From Paraferrimonas sedimenticola (GTDB taxonomy: Bacteria; Pseudomonadota; Gammaproteobacteria; Enterobacterales; Shewanellaceae): a DNA stretch of 64,000 nt. Positions 20,361 to 29,877 of the stretch are shown piece after piece. The first letter of the stretch is position 1; every line of letters starts with the position of its first letter. The notes under the pieces are model-generated. The model did not search any database and was not told the DNA's origin. It was given only the letters and a program-made list of their open reading frames with translations. The stretch lies in the NCBI RefSeq assembly GCF_002282855.1, contig NZ_NRIR01000006.1:1-64000 (forward strand), written 5' to 3'. The position numbers and the translations under genes are program-made.

Positions 20361-20942
20361 ATGGCGCTCACTTGGAAGTTGTTATTCGCTCAATGGCCGG
20401 TGTTTTCCGAGCGCATCGAGCAAGCGGAGCGTCAATTAGGTCTTGCTCAGCGCAGCTGGCAAATCGATCACTGCGCACTGCGCGTTAACTGCGCTGATAA
20501 CGCGCAACAGCTCGTAGATGACTTTGTCCCTTTCGGCAAAGTGGTCAGCAACAAAGCCGTGAATGGCCGCCCTATTCTGCTGCTACAACTAGACGAGCCA
20601 TTAGCGCTTATCGGCCAGCCACAGCGAAAGATTCGCTACATCGAATTGCCGTTTCCCAAGTCTAAGCCCCATCCGATTGATGGCTGGGAGCACGTAGAGT
20701 TGGTGTCACCTTGCGATGCTGACTCAGCTCAAGCGCTTGAGCTGTGCGCCCAACAATGGGTCAAAGGCTATCAAAGCGGCGATGCTAGCTGGGGAGAGTT
20801 TGTGGTTAAGTCTTCTTGCCCTAAGGGCGAGGGGGAAGCTCTGGCTAACCCAAGCTTGGCGTTCAAGCACAAAAATGGGGTGTGCATTAAGCTCCACCCC
20901 TATTCGTTAGCTCAAGTCTTGGGATTAACCCAAGCGAGCTAG
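20361..20942 (+). CDS. yecM: VOC-superfamily protein YecM
   Basis: A 193-residue member of the YecM family, which has a vicinal-oxygen-chelate fold and a putative metal site of unknown function. The His in IDHCALRVN (about 36), the EL segment in IRYIELPFPKSKP and the His/Glu in GWEHVELVSP match the family's predicted metal ligands. It starts 1 bp after dsbB and is convergent with the M23 peptidase gene (adjacent stops). Confidence 0.88.
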   Translation: MALTWKLLFAQWPVFSERIEQAERQLGLAQRSWQIDHCALRVNCADNAQQLVDDFVPFGKVVSNKAVNGRPILLLQLDEPLALIGQPQRKIRYIELPFPKSKPHPIDGWEHVELVSPCDADSAQALELCAQQWVKGYQSGDASWGEFVVKSSCPKGEGEALANPSLAFKHKNGVCIKLHPYSLAQVLGLTQAS

Positions 20943-21779
20943 TTATTGCTTGGCTGCTGCGCGGGCCTCTTTCATCGACGGCACCAGGTATTGCGGGTCT
21001 AAGCGCAGTTGATACCAATTTACTCGCCAATCCAAATGAGGACCGGTCGAACGGCCGGTGCTACCCACTTCACCGATTTTCTCGCCCGCTTGAACACGCT
21101 GCCCCTCACGAACGCTTAGTTTGCTCATGTGCAAGAAGGTCGAGGTGACCCCGTAGCCATGATCCAACACAATAGTACCGCCAGAGTAAAACATGTCTGG
21201 CGAAGCCACTGTGATAATCCCCGAGGCCGGCGCCACAATTGGGGTGCCTTCAGGCTTAGCGATATCGATGCCAAAGTGCGGTCGACCTGGTACGCCGTTA
21301 TAAACCCGCTGACTACCATACACACCTGTGATACGGCCCAACAAAGGCCATTGGAAGTCGGCAAGATAATCTAGATTATCTATAAAGTTTGAGCGCGCCT
21401 CGTGGATTTGACGGGTGTCTTGAGCGGCGCGCTCTAGCTCTTTTTGCGAGGGTTGCATGATGTTTTTGGCAATCCCTTCGATCATCTGCTTTTTGTATTC
21501 ACGCGGTTGTACGTCCAGCGTCAGTGTTTCAATCTCACCGTCTGGATGTTCGACTTTCAACAAATGTTTGGCTTTTGAATCTCTATCAAAACCAAACACG
21601 AAGAACCCTTGCTTGGAAACCAGCAAAGATTTGTCGTTTAGTGTCACTTCCGCTCCCGGCGTGGTTTCGCCGCGGATTAAACTACCCTGAGTCATTTCGC
21701 CTTTAAGCTGAGTTGCCGCCAGACTCGATGTGGCGACAGCCCATGCCAACAGGCCAAACATTGTTATCGTTTTTTTCAT
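20943..21779 (-). CDS. M23 family metallopeptidase (LytM domain, periplasmic)
   Basis: A 278-residue exported protein: signal peptide to about residue 21, an N-terminal beta domain (about 22-100), a short helical region and a LytM/M23 domain (about 145-265). The zinc site is complete by eye: HFGID (His, Asp), the catalytic His in TSTFLHMS, and TGPHLDWRV for the HxH-type ligand region. It is expected to cut peptidoglycan cross-bridges. It follows the QueD-like gene by 3 bp in one operon. Confidence 0.9.
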   Translation of the reverse strand: MKKTITMFGLLAWAVATSSLAATQLKGEMTQGSLIRGETTPGAEVTLNDKSLLVSKQGFFVFGFDRDSKAKHLLKVEHPDGEIETLTLDVQPREYKKQMIEGIAKNIMQPSQKELERAAQDTRQIHEARSNFIDNLDYLADFQWPLLGRITGVYGSQRVYNGVPGRPHFGIDIAKPEGTPIVAPASGIITVASPDMFYSGGTIVLDHGYGVTSTFLHMSKLSVREGQRVQAGEKIGEVGSTGRSTGPHLDWRVNWYQLRLDPQYLVPSMKEARAAAKQ

Positions 21780-21782
21780 TGG

Positions 21783-22664
21783 TTACTCGTTGCTATGACA
21801 GGTCGCAATGGCACCCTTACCTATGCCTTCATAAGCTACTACTCGAACTTGCGAGCTTGGATGATTGTGGCTACTGACTCGAGCCATAAAGCCGGCCAAT
21901 AATTCCACTGTGGTATCACAGGGTATGATGTCACAAATTGCTTTAGGAATCGCCAATTGGAACTCACCTTGCGGCGCTTGATAACAAAAACCCCAATGGC
22001 TATCAACCAAATGCGAACACGGTTCACCCAAAGTTAACACTTCCAGACTCACTTGGTCTTCTGAGGTGCCAAGGTAGATATCGCACCAACGTTCCGCCCA
22101 GTATTGTTCCTCAGAATCTGAGCGTTCGCCATCTAGGTAGACTTGAACTGGAGAGCGATGTCCGTGAGCGATGCGCTGACAATTACCATCGTGCTTTTTC
22201 AGCCCGTGGCTGTAATGATAAAAAGCGCCATCGATAGCTTCGCAATGAAACTCGAGCTCAAGTCCCTGAACGTTCTCAGGCAATGCCTGTAACAGGAGTT
22301 CGTGCAAGTGAGCATGCACGGCTTCTTGAGAGATCACCTCGGTATCAATCATGGCGTAGGCTTGCTCGGGACAAGCCAGGTGAATCGAGCCCTTTTCAGT
22401 GGCGAAATCCACGCACACCTGTTGGTCGCGACGCGTGACTTTGCAGCCAGCGCTGTTAACAGGCACGGCCAAGCGATGATCTACACTATCATCAATGACT
22501 TGCTTGATAATTTTTTTGACTTTGGCGAAGTCCAGCACCATATTTTGATGGTCCAGCGCTCCGTCAAGAGTGACATCGACCGACCAACTTTCCCCTACCA
22601 TTCCGCGCTTGGCGCACAAGTAGGAAAAGTCGGCGACCGTAAGGTCCTTTACGAACAATTTCAA
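21783..22664 (-). CDS. QueD-like tandem-domain protein (6-carboxytetrahydropterin synthase family)
   Basis: A 293-residue protein made of two QueD/6-pyruvoyl-tetrahydropterin-synthase-like halves. The first half keeps the VLDFAKVKKIIKQVIDDSVDHRL pattern but lacks the zinc histidines (GESW instead of HGH). The second half has them in YHYSHGLKKHDGNCQ and IAHGHRS. I start at the TTG at 22664 because AGGAG stands 6 bp upstream; an in-frame GTG at 22709 lacks such a site. Function is uncertain; it may not make carboxy-tetrahydropterin. It is cotranscribed with the M23 gene. Confidence 0.72.
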   Translation of the reverse strand: MKLFVKDLTVADFSYLCAKRGMVGESWSVDVTLDGALDHQNMVLDFAKVKKIIKQVIDDSVDHRLAVPVNSAGCKVTRRDQQVCVDFATEKGSIHLACPEQAYAMIDTEVISQEAVHAHLHELLLQALPENVQGLELEFHCEAIDGAFYHYSHGLKKHDGNCQRIAHGHRSPVQVYLDGERSDSEEQYWAERWCDIYLGTSEDQVSLEVLTLGEPCSHLVDSHWGFCYQAPQGEFQLAIPKAICDIIPCDTTVELLAGFMARVSSHNHPSSQVRVVAYEGIGKGAIATCHSNE

Positions 22665-22776
22665 TGGGTTCTCCTGGGCAGATAAACAGTCCACCCCAAT
22701 AGGTTTCACAAAGTGATTCGGGTATTATAAGCGACTGACAACATGAGCTGAAACCAAAATAACAGTCAGGTACTTC

Positions 22777-24123
22777 ATGAAAACCTTAATCCGCAATGCC
22801 CATCTAGTTAATCAAGGCCAAATTCTTCAACAAGACTTACTCATTGAAAACGGTCGAATCGCCCGTATTGACGCCGAAATCAGTGCCGACGACAACACCA
22901 AAGTGATTGATGCCAAAGGCAAATACTTGTTGCCAGGAATGATCGACGACCAAGTGCACTTTCGCGAGCCCGGTTTCCCTAATAAGGGCAACATAGGTTC
23001 AGAATCTCGCGCTTGTGTGGCTGGCGGTATCACCAGTTTCATGGAAATGCCCAACGTAAATCCGCAAACCACCACTTTGGAAGCGCTTGAAGACAAGTAC
23101 GCGCTTGCTGCCACCAAAGCCGTCGCCAACTTTAGCTTCTATTTAGGCGCTACCAATGACAACCTTGAAGTCATTAAGGCGCTAGACCCGCATCAAGCCT
23201 GTGGTGTTAAGACCTTTATGGGTGCCTCTACCGGTAACATGCTGGTTGATAATATCCAAACCCTAGAAGGCATTTTCGCCAACTCGCCAACTCTAATTAC
23301 CACTCATTGCGAAGACAGCCCGATGATCAATGCGCTTGAGGCGCAAGCGCGTGAGAAGTATGGAGAAGATGTGCCGATGGAGTTGCACGGTGAAATTCGC
23401 TCTCGCGAAGCTTGCTACAAGTCATCCTCCTTGGCCATTTCGCTGGCGAAGCAATTTGGGTCTAAGCTGCACGTGCTGCATTTGACCACCGCCGAAGAGC
23501 TCGACCAATTCGAGCCGCCAAAGTCCCTAGAAGACTTGAAGAACACCAATGTCACTGCGGAAGTTTGTGTGCACCACTTGTACTTCAACGACGAGTACTA
23601 CCCGCGCCTTGGTAGCCAAATCAAATGTAATCCTGCGGTGAAAAAGCGCTCAGACCAAGAAGCCCTGATTGCTGCGGTAAACGACAATCGCATCAGTATT
23701 ATTGCCACCGACCACGCACCGCACACCTGGGATGAGAAGCAAAACACCTACTTCAAAGCCCCAGCCGGTGTGCCTTTGGTACAACATGCACTGTTAAGCT
23801 TGCTTGAGCATTACCACAACGGCATTTTCTCACTCGAAAAAATTGTTGAGAAAACTAGCCACGCGGTGGCCGAGCGTTACCAGGTAAAAGAGCGCGGCTA
23901 CTTGCGCGAAGGTTACCATGCGGATCTAGTGCTAGTGGATCTGGACTCACCTTACACGGTAACCAAAGAAAACATTTTGTATCACTGCAACTGGTCGCCG
24001 TTTGAAGGTCATCAGTTCCAATCTCGCATCGCCGCCACTTGGGTTAACGGTCAGCTGATGTGGGACGGTCAAAACCTAGTTAGCGACAAGCTTGGCGAGC
24101 GTTTGGCCTTTACTCGCGACTGA
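22777..24123 (+). CDS. pyrC: Dihydroorotase (long, class I-like)
   Basis: A 448-residue amidohydrolase of pyrimidine synthesis (carbamoyl-aspartate to dihydroorotate). The metal-site start is DDQVHFREPG, with a Gln in place of the first His of DxHxHxR, a variant I associate with the Bacteroidetes-like dihydroorotases. Later ligands are in TTHCED, KLHVLHLTTAEE and IIATDHAPH. It is clearly longer than the 345-residue E. coli PyrC. It is monocistronic with a terminator, divergent from the QueD-like gene. Confidence 0.88.
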   Translation: MKTLIRNAHLVNQGQILQQDLLIENGRIARIDAEISADDNTKVIDAKGKYLLPGMIDDQVHFREPGFPNKGNIGSESRACVAGGITSFMEMPNVNPQTTTLEALEDKYALAATKAVANFSFYLGATNDNLEVIKALDPHQACGVKTFMGASTGNMLVDNIQTLEGIFANSPTLITTHCEDSPMINALEAQAREKYGEDVPMELHGEIRSREACYKSSSLAISLAKQFGSKLHVLHLTTAEELDQFEPPKSLEDLKNTNVTAEVCVHHLYFNDEYYPRLGSQIKCNPAVKKRSDQEALIAAVNDNRISIIATDHAPHTWDEKQNTYFKAPAGVPLVQHALLSLLEHYHNGIFSLEKIVEKTSHAVAERYQVKERGYLREGYHADLVLVDLDSPYTVTKENILYHCNWSPFEGHQFQSRIAATWVNGQLMWDGQNLVSDKLGERLAFTRD

Positions 24124-24153
24124 TACATACGGATTCGCTAGGTTACACAACTA

Positions 24154-24179
24154 AAACAGGCGCCAGTTGGCGCCTGTTT
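24154..24179. terminator. Bidirectional terminator between dihydroorotase and yejK
   Basis: An 11-bp perfect stem aaacaggcgcc / ggcgcctgttt with an AGTT loop, between convergent genes. Confidence 0.88.
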
Positions 24180-24183
24180 GCGT

Positions 24184-25227
24184 TTAGTCGCTGCCTTTTA
24201 AGCGACGTTCAAGCTGGTCTTTGAGATTCGGCGGAATGCCTTTGATCATCAAAGTATCTTGGTGAGGGTTGTAAATCACTCGCTCACCCAAATGAATCGC
24301 ATCAAAGCTCACCGACACGCCAGCACCGCTGCCAGAGAACTTTTTCAGCTGACGCAAAGTTGACTTGTCGCCATCGAATTCATCTTCAAGGGCATAGTCG
24401 CCATTATTGGTAAAGGCGTAAAAGTCATCCAAACCCGCTTCGGCCAATTGCTCGGACAGCTCAGGCAGTTTTAGCGACTCGCCCTTGTCTACTTGCTCGC
24501 TGGCGTAGCTAAACAGATTATCGCGTACCTGTTGGCGCTCTTGTTTGTCTAGCTCGCTCTCAGCCACACAATCTTCCACTGCCACCATCAACGACTTGTT
24601 TTGCGCCTTAACGTTAATACCCTCGGCGCAGCCCATGAAGTCCAAGAAGAAGTCCGCAACCTTGCGACCGGCACGACCTTTGACAAAAGAGATGTACTTG
24701 CGACTGTCGGCATCAGCATCCCACTCAGTCAGATTGATGCGAGCCGCTAATTGCAAATTGCTCAAGTCCAAGTGGTCATTTTGGTGCAATTCCATGTCAT
24801 CGCTAACGGTTAGCGAAGGCTTGGCGCTTAACAGAGCAACGAACAAGTAATCATTGGCGGTGTGGTTGTAGCTCGACAGCAACAAAAAACCACCGGTGGC
24901 AAAGTCGTACTTAGACAACTCGCTTTGCAGCAACTCACCGGCTTGGCGGCTAAAGTCGACAAAGCCTAAGTTACCTTGGCGGTATTCGCGCAGGGCTTCT
25001 TTGAACGCCGTATTGGCTTCAACTTCTGGGTCGCTCTCCCCTTCGGGAATGCCGAAGTAACCATAGCCTTTACCAGGCTTAGCGGTATAAATTCTGTGCA
25101 GTTCTTCGAGCGTGGTAGTGAGTGCCTGACTGTCGTTCAGCGGTTGAGGTCGCATACGACACACCAGCTGGCCCTCGCCTTGGCTAACAATTGCGTGAAT
25201 GATTGCAGTTTCGACTTGAATACTCAT
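24184..25227 (-). CDS. yejK: Nucleoid-associated protein YejK (NdpA)
   Basis: A 347-residue nucleoid-associated protein. Conserved segments include [64 protein letters not shown] and [16 protein letters not shown] start at the ATG at 25227 (MSIQVETAI), three codons inside a longer TTG frame. It is divergent from yejL-yejM, the E. coli arrangement. Confidence 0.94.
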   Translation of the reverse strand: MSIQVETAIIHAIVSQGEGQLVCRMRPQPLNDSQALTTTLEELHRIYTAKPGKGYGYFGIPEGESDPEVEANTAFKEALREYRQGNLGFVDFSRQAGELLQSELSKYDFATGGFLLLSSYNHTANDYLFVALLSAKPSLTVSDDMELHQNDHLDLSNLQLAARINLTEWDADADSRKYISFVKGRAGRKVADFFLDFMGCAEGINVKAQNKSLMVAVEDCVAESELDKQERQQVRDNLFSYASEQVDKGESLKLPELSEQLAEAGLDDFYAFTNNGDYALEDEFDGDKSTLRQLKKFSGSGAGVSVSFDAIHLGERVIYNPHQDTLMIKGIPPNLKDQLERRLKGSD

Positions 25228-25302
25228 AGGCGCCAATAGTGATGTGGTAAGAATTTCGGTATTATAGGCGGCTATTATCCACTAAAGCGAAGACATGTCA
25301 CT

Positions 25303-25521
25303 ATGGCGTTAGTATCTAAGTATTCCAACGAGCAGGTTGAGGCCTTGGTCAACGGGGTTTTACAACATCTTGAGCAACAAGAAGCTCCGTTGGATCTCAG
25401 CATTATGGTGCTGGGCAACAGTATCAGCCACTTACTCAACACCCGCGTCGCTGCCGAGCAACGTCAAGCACTGGCTCAGCAATTCGCCCAAGCCCTGCAA
25501 CAATCCCTATCCGATAATTAA
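25303..25521 (+). CDS. yejL: YejL family protein (UPF0352)
   Basis: A 72-residue helical protein with the family pattern YSNEQVEALVNGVLQHLEQ...LDLSIMVLGNSISHLLN. Function is unknown. It lies between yejK (divergent) and yejM (66 bp downstream), as in enterics. A hairpin without a T run separates it from yejM. Confidence 0.9.
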   Translation: MALVSKYSNEQVEALVNGVLQHLEQQEAPLDLSIMVLGNSISHLLNTRVAAEQRQALAQQFAQALQQSLSDN

Positions 25522-25530
25522 TGAAATTTC

Positions 25531-25557
25531 GCCCCAATAGCACTATGGTATTGGGGC
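25531..25557 (+). other. Hairpin between yejL and yejM
   Basis: A 9-bp stem (gccccaata / tattggggc) with a nine-base loop and no T tract. It could be an mRNA processing or stabilising element, or a weak attenuator. Confidence 0.45.
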
Positions 25558-25587
25558 AAGCGCATAATAATTAAGGATTATTCAGCG

Positions 25588-27366
25588 ATGCTGAAGCAAG
25601 ACCAACAGCTCAAGCGAGAGCGCACTTCTTCTCTGATCAACTGGGGCCATTGGTTTGCCTTTTTCAATGGTCTGCTAGCCTTTGTGATCGGCTTTCGCTA
25701 TTTAGCGGATTCCGGCTCGCCCGAGGGGATCCTAGGTTGGGGTTATTTTTTAATCTCAAGCTTTGGTCACTTCGCTTTCTTGGCGTTTTTAGTTTACGTC
25801 TTGTTTTTATTCCCGGTAACTCTATTACTGCCCTTTGCCGGTTTTCTAAGGGGGTATGCCGCGCTAGTGGCGACCATAGCCCTGAGCGTGCTCTTGTTCG
25901 ACGTACAAGTGTTCAAAGCCTACGGCATTCACCTAAGCCCGTTTGCTTTTGACTTGGCTTACGCCGATCTCAATCAGGTCATCAGCCGTACCAACGCGGC
26001 TTTAACTTTGGCGTTTATCATCACCATTGAACTGGTGGCGGCCAATTGGATTTGGCGGCGCATCAACAAGATTCAGAAAAAGAATTTTGGCAACAAAGCC
26101 ATCGCGGCGGTCGCCGTGTGCTTTTTTGGCTCCCACTTGATTCACATATGGGCAGACATCAGTCAAGAAACTCGAATTACTCGCCAAGATGTACTGCTGC
26201 CTTTGAGTTACCCAGCCACTGCCCGCTCTTTCATGGCAGAACACGGCTTTGAGCAAGACAACACGCAAATCACCGATGCCAGCATCAGTCAATTGAACTA
26301 TCCGCTAGAGCCACTGCAGTGCCGCGGTATGGCCAAGCAGCCGAATTTACTAATGGTAGTGGTCGACGGGTGGCGAGCGGACATGGTAAATGCTGACACC
26401 ATGCCTTTCTTTAGTGATTACGCTCAGCAGAACCGCAGTTTTAACCAGCACTTTGCCGGTGGCGGACGTTCAGATACCGGCCTGTTTAGCCTGATGTTTG
26501 GTCTACAAGGCAGCTATCTAGACGCTGTTGTCGCTGATGACACTGTGCCCGTGCTCAACCAAGTGTTTGGCGATTTGGGCTATCAACTCAACCTGTTTAG
26601 TGCCAATCCCTACGACATTGGCTCGCGCTGGTTTGAAGGATTTGAGGTTCACCCGTTAAGCCCATCCATCAACCAAGCCGACAACGATAAACAGCTGATC
26701 AAACGCTACCAGGACTGGCAAGCGCCAGCGGATGCGCCTTGGCTTAATATGGTACGCCTAAGCGGTCCTGCAAGCTACGACACGCCCGAAGGCTTTGTCG
26801 GGATAGCCACGACTGCCGCCAGCGCTGAGCTGAATGTGGCCGAGCGCATTCTATTCAACCAGTATCGCCAGGCGCTACGGGCGTTGGATAAGCGTCTCGA
26901 GGAGCTATTAAGTCAACAGGCACAAGATACTCACGTGATAGTGACCGGTATTAATGGTTTGGTGTTTAGTAGCGATGCCACCATTAACCGCCGTGATTTG
27001 TCACCGGCCTCGGTACACGTGCCATTGGTAGTTAGCTGGCCGAACAGCCAGCCTGATGCCATTGACTACGCTACCTCGCACCACGGGATCGTACCAACAC
27101 TGCTTAGCCGAGCGGCGCTGTGCGACAACCCAGCCAGCGATTACAGCTCCGGCAGTGACCTTTTACAACGTCAGAAAAACGCTTGGGTTTATGCAGGGCA
27201 TCAGCGCAACTTTGCCATTTACCAACCCAATCGCATCACTTTGATAAACCGCCATGGTAACTACCGTATCTTTGATACCCAGTTCCAGCGCCAGCGCGGT
27301 GCGCGACTCCATCCCAAACCCTTGATGGAAGTGATGAATGAGGGACAAAGGTTTTACGACCGATAG
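25588..27366 (+). CDS. yejM: YejM/PbgA family LPS-regulating membrane protein
   Basis: A 592-residue inner-membrane protein with five N-terminal transmembrane helices (about 20-190, DUF3413) and a periplasmic sulfatase/phosphoethanolamine-transferase-like domain (about 245-580; LLMVVVDGWRADMVN and HFAGGGRSDTGLFSL). In enterics it senses lipopolysaccharide and controls LpxC proteolysis through LapB. The catalytic Thr of true transferases appears within GGRSDTG. It ends at a strong terminator. Confidence 0.93.
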   Translation: MLKQDQQLKRERTSSLINWGHWFAFFNGLLAFVIGFRYLADSGSPEGILGWGYFLISSFGHFAFLAFLVYVLFLFPVTLLLPFAGFLRGYAALVATIALSVLLFDVQVFKAYGIHLSPFAFDLAYADLNQVISRTNAALTLAFIITIELVAANWIWRRINKIQKKNFGNKAIAAVAVCFFGSHLIHIWADISQETRITRQDVLLPLSYPATARSFMAEHGFEQDNTQITDASISQLNYPLEPLQCRGMAKQPNLLMVVVDGWRADMVNADTMPFFSDYAQQNRSFNQHFAGGGRSDTGLFSLMFGLQGSYLDAVVADDTVPVLNQVFGDLGYQLNLFSANPYDIGSRWFEGFEVHPLSPSINQADNDKQLIKRYQDWQAPADAPWLNMVRLSGPASYDTPEGFVGIATTAASAELNVAERILFNQYRQALRALDKRLEELLSQQAQDTHVIVTGINGLVFSSDATINRRDLSPASVHVPLVVSWPNSQPDAIDYATSHHGIVPTLLSRAALCDNPASDYSSGSDLLQRQKNAWVYAGHQRNFAIYQPNRITLINRHGNYRIFDTQFQRQRGARLHPKPLMEVMNEGQRFYDR

Positions 27367-27374
27367 AGTTCACA

Positions 27375-27403
27375 AAAGCCGGCATTGATGCCGGCTTTGT
27401 TTT
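27375..27403 (+). terminator. Terminator of yejM
   Basis: A 10-bp stem aaagccggca / tgccggcttt with a TTGA loop followed by GTTTTTT. Confidence 0.9.
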
Positions 27404-27475
27404 TTGTGAATCAGCAAGCGTTCAGCTTGATGGAAATAAAATTCCTAGCCAAACAATTCTCGTTGGAATCCAATC

Positions 27476-27829
27476 GTGTCCAAGAAAATATTGCTGATGG
27501 TGCTAGGCGCCCTGTTCTTGTTGGGGTGCGGTGTGGCAAGTAACCAACCCAAGCCTATTTCTAAGCCAGAATCCGCCAAGGAAACTCTGCTTTGTAAATT
27601 CTACTTCGAGGATTTTGGCCGAATTACTGCTAGCAGCCAGCTGGCCAATTTGTTTGAAGGTCTACCTCAAGGTAAAGACTATTCGCCAGGTGCGTTGCCA
27701 AGCATTAAACCGCACCAAGCTTATTGCATAAAAAGCGGCAACTCGATGCTGTTTGAGTCCGACTTAGGCAAACTTTCTGACCAAGGCTGGAAAGTGCAAG
27801 ATGCTGAAAACGGGGTATTTTGGCGTTAG
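27476..27829 (+). CDS. Small predicted lipoprotein, unknown function
   Basis: A 117-residue protein starting at GTG, with a lipoprotein signal peptide (lipobox LLGC, Cys18). The mature part has two further Cys in TLLCKFYFED and HQAYCIKSG, which could form a disulfide. I do not recognise the family. It is monocistronic, in the core chromosome just before tRNA-Pro, so it is probably ancestral and not part of the island. Confidence 0.7.
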   Translation: MSKKILLMVLGALFLLGCGVASNQPKPISKPESAKETLLCKFYFEDFGRITASSQLANLFEGLPQGKDYSPGALPSIKPHQAYCIKSGNSMLFESDLGKLSDQGWKVQDAENGVFWR

Positions 27830-27882
27830 ATCCAAAGCCAAAGGCCAGACGTTTAATAATTGGGCAATCGGCTGAGGCTTGT

Positions 27883-27911
27883 TTGACACAGAATAGCCGG
27901 TGACTTAACAT
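27883..27911 (+). promoter_or_regulatory. Promoter of tRNA-Pro
   Basis: TTGACA (27883-27888) and TAACAT (27906-27911) with an ideal 17-bp spacer, 38 bp before the tRNA. The GC-rich discriminator after the -10 is typical of stringently controlled stable RNA promoters. Confidence 0.85.
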
Positions 27912-27949
27912 GCTCGAGCGCTCTAGAGAGACTCTCTCTACACACAAAT

Positions 27950-28026
27950 CGGAACGTAGCGCAGCCTGGTAGCGCACCGTCATGGGGTGTCGGGGGTCGG
28001 AGGTTCAAATCCTCTCGTTCCGACCA
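27950..28026 (+). tRNA. tRNA-Pro (GGG)
   Basis: A 77-nt cloverleaf: acceptor CGGAACG pairs with CGTTCCG, with the CCA encoded at 28024-28026. The anticodon loop ATGGGGT gives GGG (27984-27986). It is nearly identical to E. coli proL in the D arm, anticodon arm and T arm. Its 3' part is the integration site of the island: the last 48 bases are repeated at 52087. Confidence 0.97.
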
Positions 28027-28029
28027 AAT
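27979..28029 (+). repeat. attL, left 51-bp direct repeat of the island
   Basis: These 51 bases, from the anticodon stem of tRNA-Pro through the CCA and three bases beyond, recur perfectly at 52087-52137. Integration therefore restores an intact tRNA gene on the left side. Confidence 0.95.
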
Positions 28030-28030
28030 T

Positions 28031-28065
28031 AAAGCCGCAGCCTGAAAAGGTTTGCGGCTTTTTCA
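28031..28065 (+). terminator. Island-borne terminator now serving tRNA-Pro
   Basis: A 9-bp stem (aaagccgca / tgcggcttt) followed by TTTTT lies 5 bp after the tRNA CCA. It is inside the island; the original terminator of the tRNA is presumably the one now at 52147. Confidence 0.82.
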
Positions 28066-28746
28066 CATAAAAAAGTCAGAGCATAATTTTAACCTGAAGA
28101 CTAATCTGTGGGCTAGTCGGGTCAAATCGCAATTAGTTTTGGCTCTGTAACAGGCCTACCTGCATTCGGATTTGGTAACCGACATTCTCTGTGGTATACC
28201 AGATTCTACCGTTACCTCCTAGAAGACAAATGTCCACCTTCCGAGTTTTGGCCAATTTTTTTACAGCGGTTAAAGCTGAAAAAATGGTATACAAACTCCA
28301 AGGTGGAGTAATCTGGTCGCCAAGTTTGTATAGTTTTCAAGCTGGTATGACTGGTATTAACCTTTCCAACCAATTGTTCTGATATATCCAACAAAGCACA
28401 CCGGGCAGCAGCAAACGGCCAAGAGCTGCCATTTCTTGCTGTCAAACGATAGAAAACTGTTTATCATGTTAGTAAGAGTAGGAAAAAAATTACCAATTAT
28501 TCTATATCCATCAAGAACATCGCTTTGTCACAATGGAAGCCAAGTTTTCTCTGAATATTTTTCGCCTCTAATTCGCCTCACCGCCTTTAAGGCTTTGCCA
28601 CACTTCTAATATTTCATATGCTGAACATTTACACATCCGAATAAAAATAGAAAAGTTAGGTGTTAGAGCTGGTTAAATCACAATGAAAACTGAACGTCTA
28701 ACTAAGAATCTGTACCAGCCCAATTAGTTAACCACTAGTGGTCTAG
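28066..28746. other. Gene-free stretch with nested inverted repeats
   Basis: No credible gene is seen. The interval contains paired arms ccagatt (28199) with aatctgg (28311) and, inside them, tccacctt with aaggtgga, plus two copies of GGTATAC. This could be the remnant of a small element or a cruciform. The rest is AT-rich with no recognisable feature. Confidence 0.35.
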
Positions 28747-29877
28747 CTAATGATTACACGCAGCGACCTCTTCAAATTTAACCCAAGTGATCTCATCAAT
28801 TTTATTGTATCTGTAGCTATTAACCCAAGTCATGTCGAATGGGTTAAAGTTCTTCATTACCGATATTGGTTTGTTTCCGAAAAAGAATCCATCAGCATAT
28901 TTTACTAATTCCCCTTTCCATAATACTTTTATGTTGGGCTTAGAAACATCCTCGACATAGCCCATTAGATTCCTATTGTAGCTGCAAACCTCGTCGCCCC
29001 GCCTCAGTTTCGCATTAGCTGAGCTCCGAGTATTCCACCTAAGTTCATTAGCAAGATTTTCTAAATCTACACTGGCTTTTTTCAATTTTTCAATTCTAGC
29101 TAATTCTTTTTTCTTTGCTTTTTCTTCTTCTTCCTGCTGAATTTTTCGGGCAATTCTATCTTGCTCTCTTTTGTGTATGTTCTGTCCGAGCTCAAAAGCT
29201 TTTAGTAACTGATATTTATAAATGGCCTTTAATTCAGCTTCACCAAGAATAGAAAGGGATATGCCTTGTATATTGTCGCCTTGTTTCTTATCTTTTATTG
29301 CTCTGACATCATATACGTATAAAGGAAAATCACTATCGTTCGCAAGGCAGACGAAATGTGGCATTAGTGAAATATATTGAGAATGCAAACCTTTTCGCTC
29401 ATTTGAGTTTATGTTTGCATCAACATTAAGAATATCTTTCAATGCATAAATTTCGAATCTCCCACCATTGCGCCAACCCCGACGAATAAAGCTTTTAGTA
29501 TCTTCTGTGCTAAAACCTCTCTTCTCCGGCAATAAACTCTGTTGCCGCAACAAATGCTCCAATTCAATATTCCAATAATCTTTTCCTTTCACTCCACCTA
29601 ATGTAGCACAATGCCTTGGGAGCTTTTCTTTATAATACTCAAGTTGTCTATACGCAAAGGAACCTAACCAATGAACATATTTTATACCACGAGTTTCGGC
29701 AATCTGACCGTTGTGAGCGAGAGCTAACGAATCGACAACTTGTTGAGGGGTTGCTTTATTTGAAATCAATGAATTAAGGTTTCGACTTTGCTCAGAATTA
29801 ATACCAACAGTACAACCAGAAAGATTGAATACAATAAAAACAAAAGCTAGCCCTTTAACCGAACGACAACCTAACAT
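28747..29877 (-). CDS. Predicted lipoprotein with coiled coil, unknown
   Basis: A 376-residue protein with a lipoprotein signal peptide (lipobox LSGC, Cys22). A charged helical stretch rich in Glu and Lys lies at about 240-270. The C-terminal third (about 285-376) contains DEVCSYNRNLMGYVED and KPNIKVLWKGELVKY, which look like a small SH3-like beta segment. I recognise no family. It is the leftmost gene of the island, AT-rich compared with the core, alone in its transcription unit. Confidence 0.72.
   Translation of the reverse strand: MLGCRSVKGLAFVFIVFNLSGCTVGINSEQSRNLNSLISNKATPQQVVDSLALAHNGQIAETRGIKYVHWLGSFAYRQLEYYKEKLPRHCATLGGVKGKDYWNIELEHLLRQQSLLPEKRGFSTEDTKSFIRRGWRNGGRFEIYALKDILNVDANINSNERKGLHSQYISLMPHFVCLANDSDFPLYVYDVRAIKDKKQGDNIQGISLSILGEAELKAIYKYQLLKAFELGQNIHKREQDRIARKIQQEEEEKAKKKELARIEKLKKASVDLENLANELRWNTRSSANAKLRRGDEVCSYNRNLMGYVEDVSKPNIKVLWKGELVKYADGFFFGNKPISVMKNFNPFDMTWVNSYRYNKIDEITWVKFEEVAACNH

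Noticed and set aside
28191..28445. Overlapping frames of 63 and 77 codons near the left end
   Set aside because: They lie across inverted repeats on opposite strands with no ribosome site; more likely by-products of the repeats.
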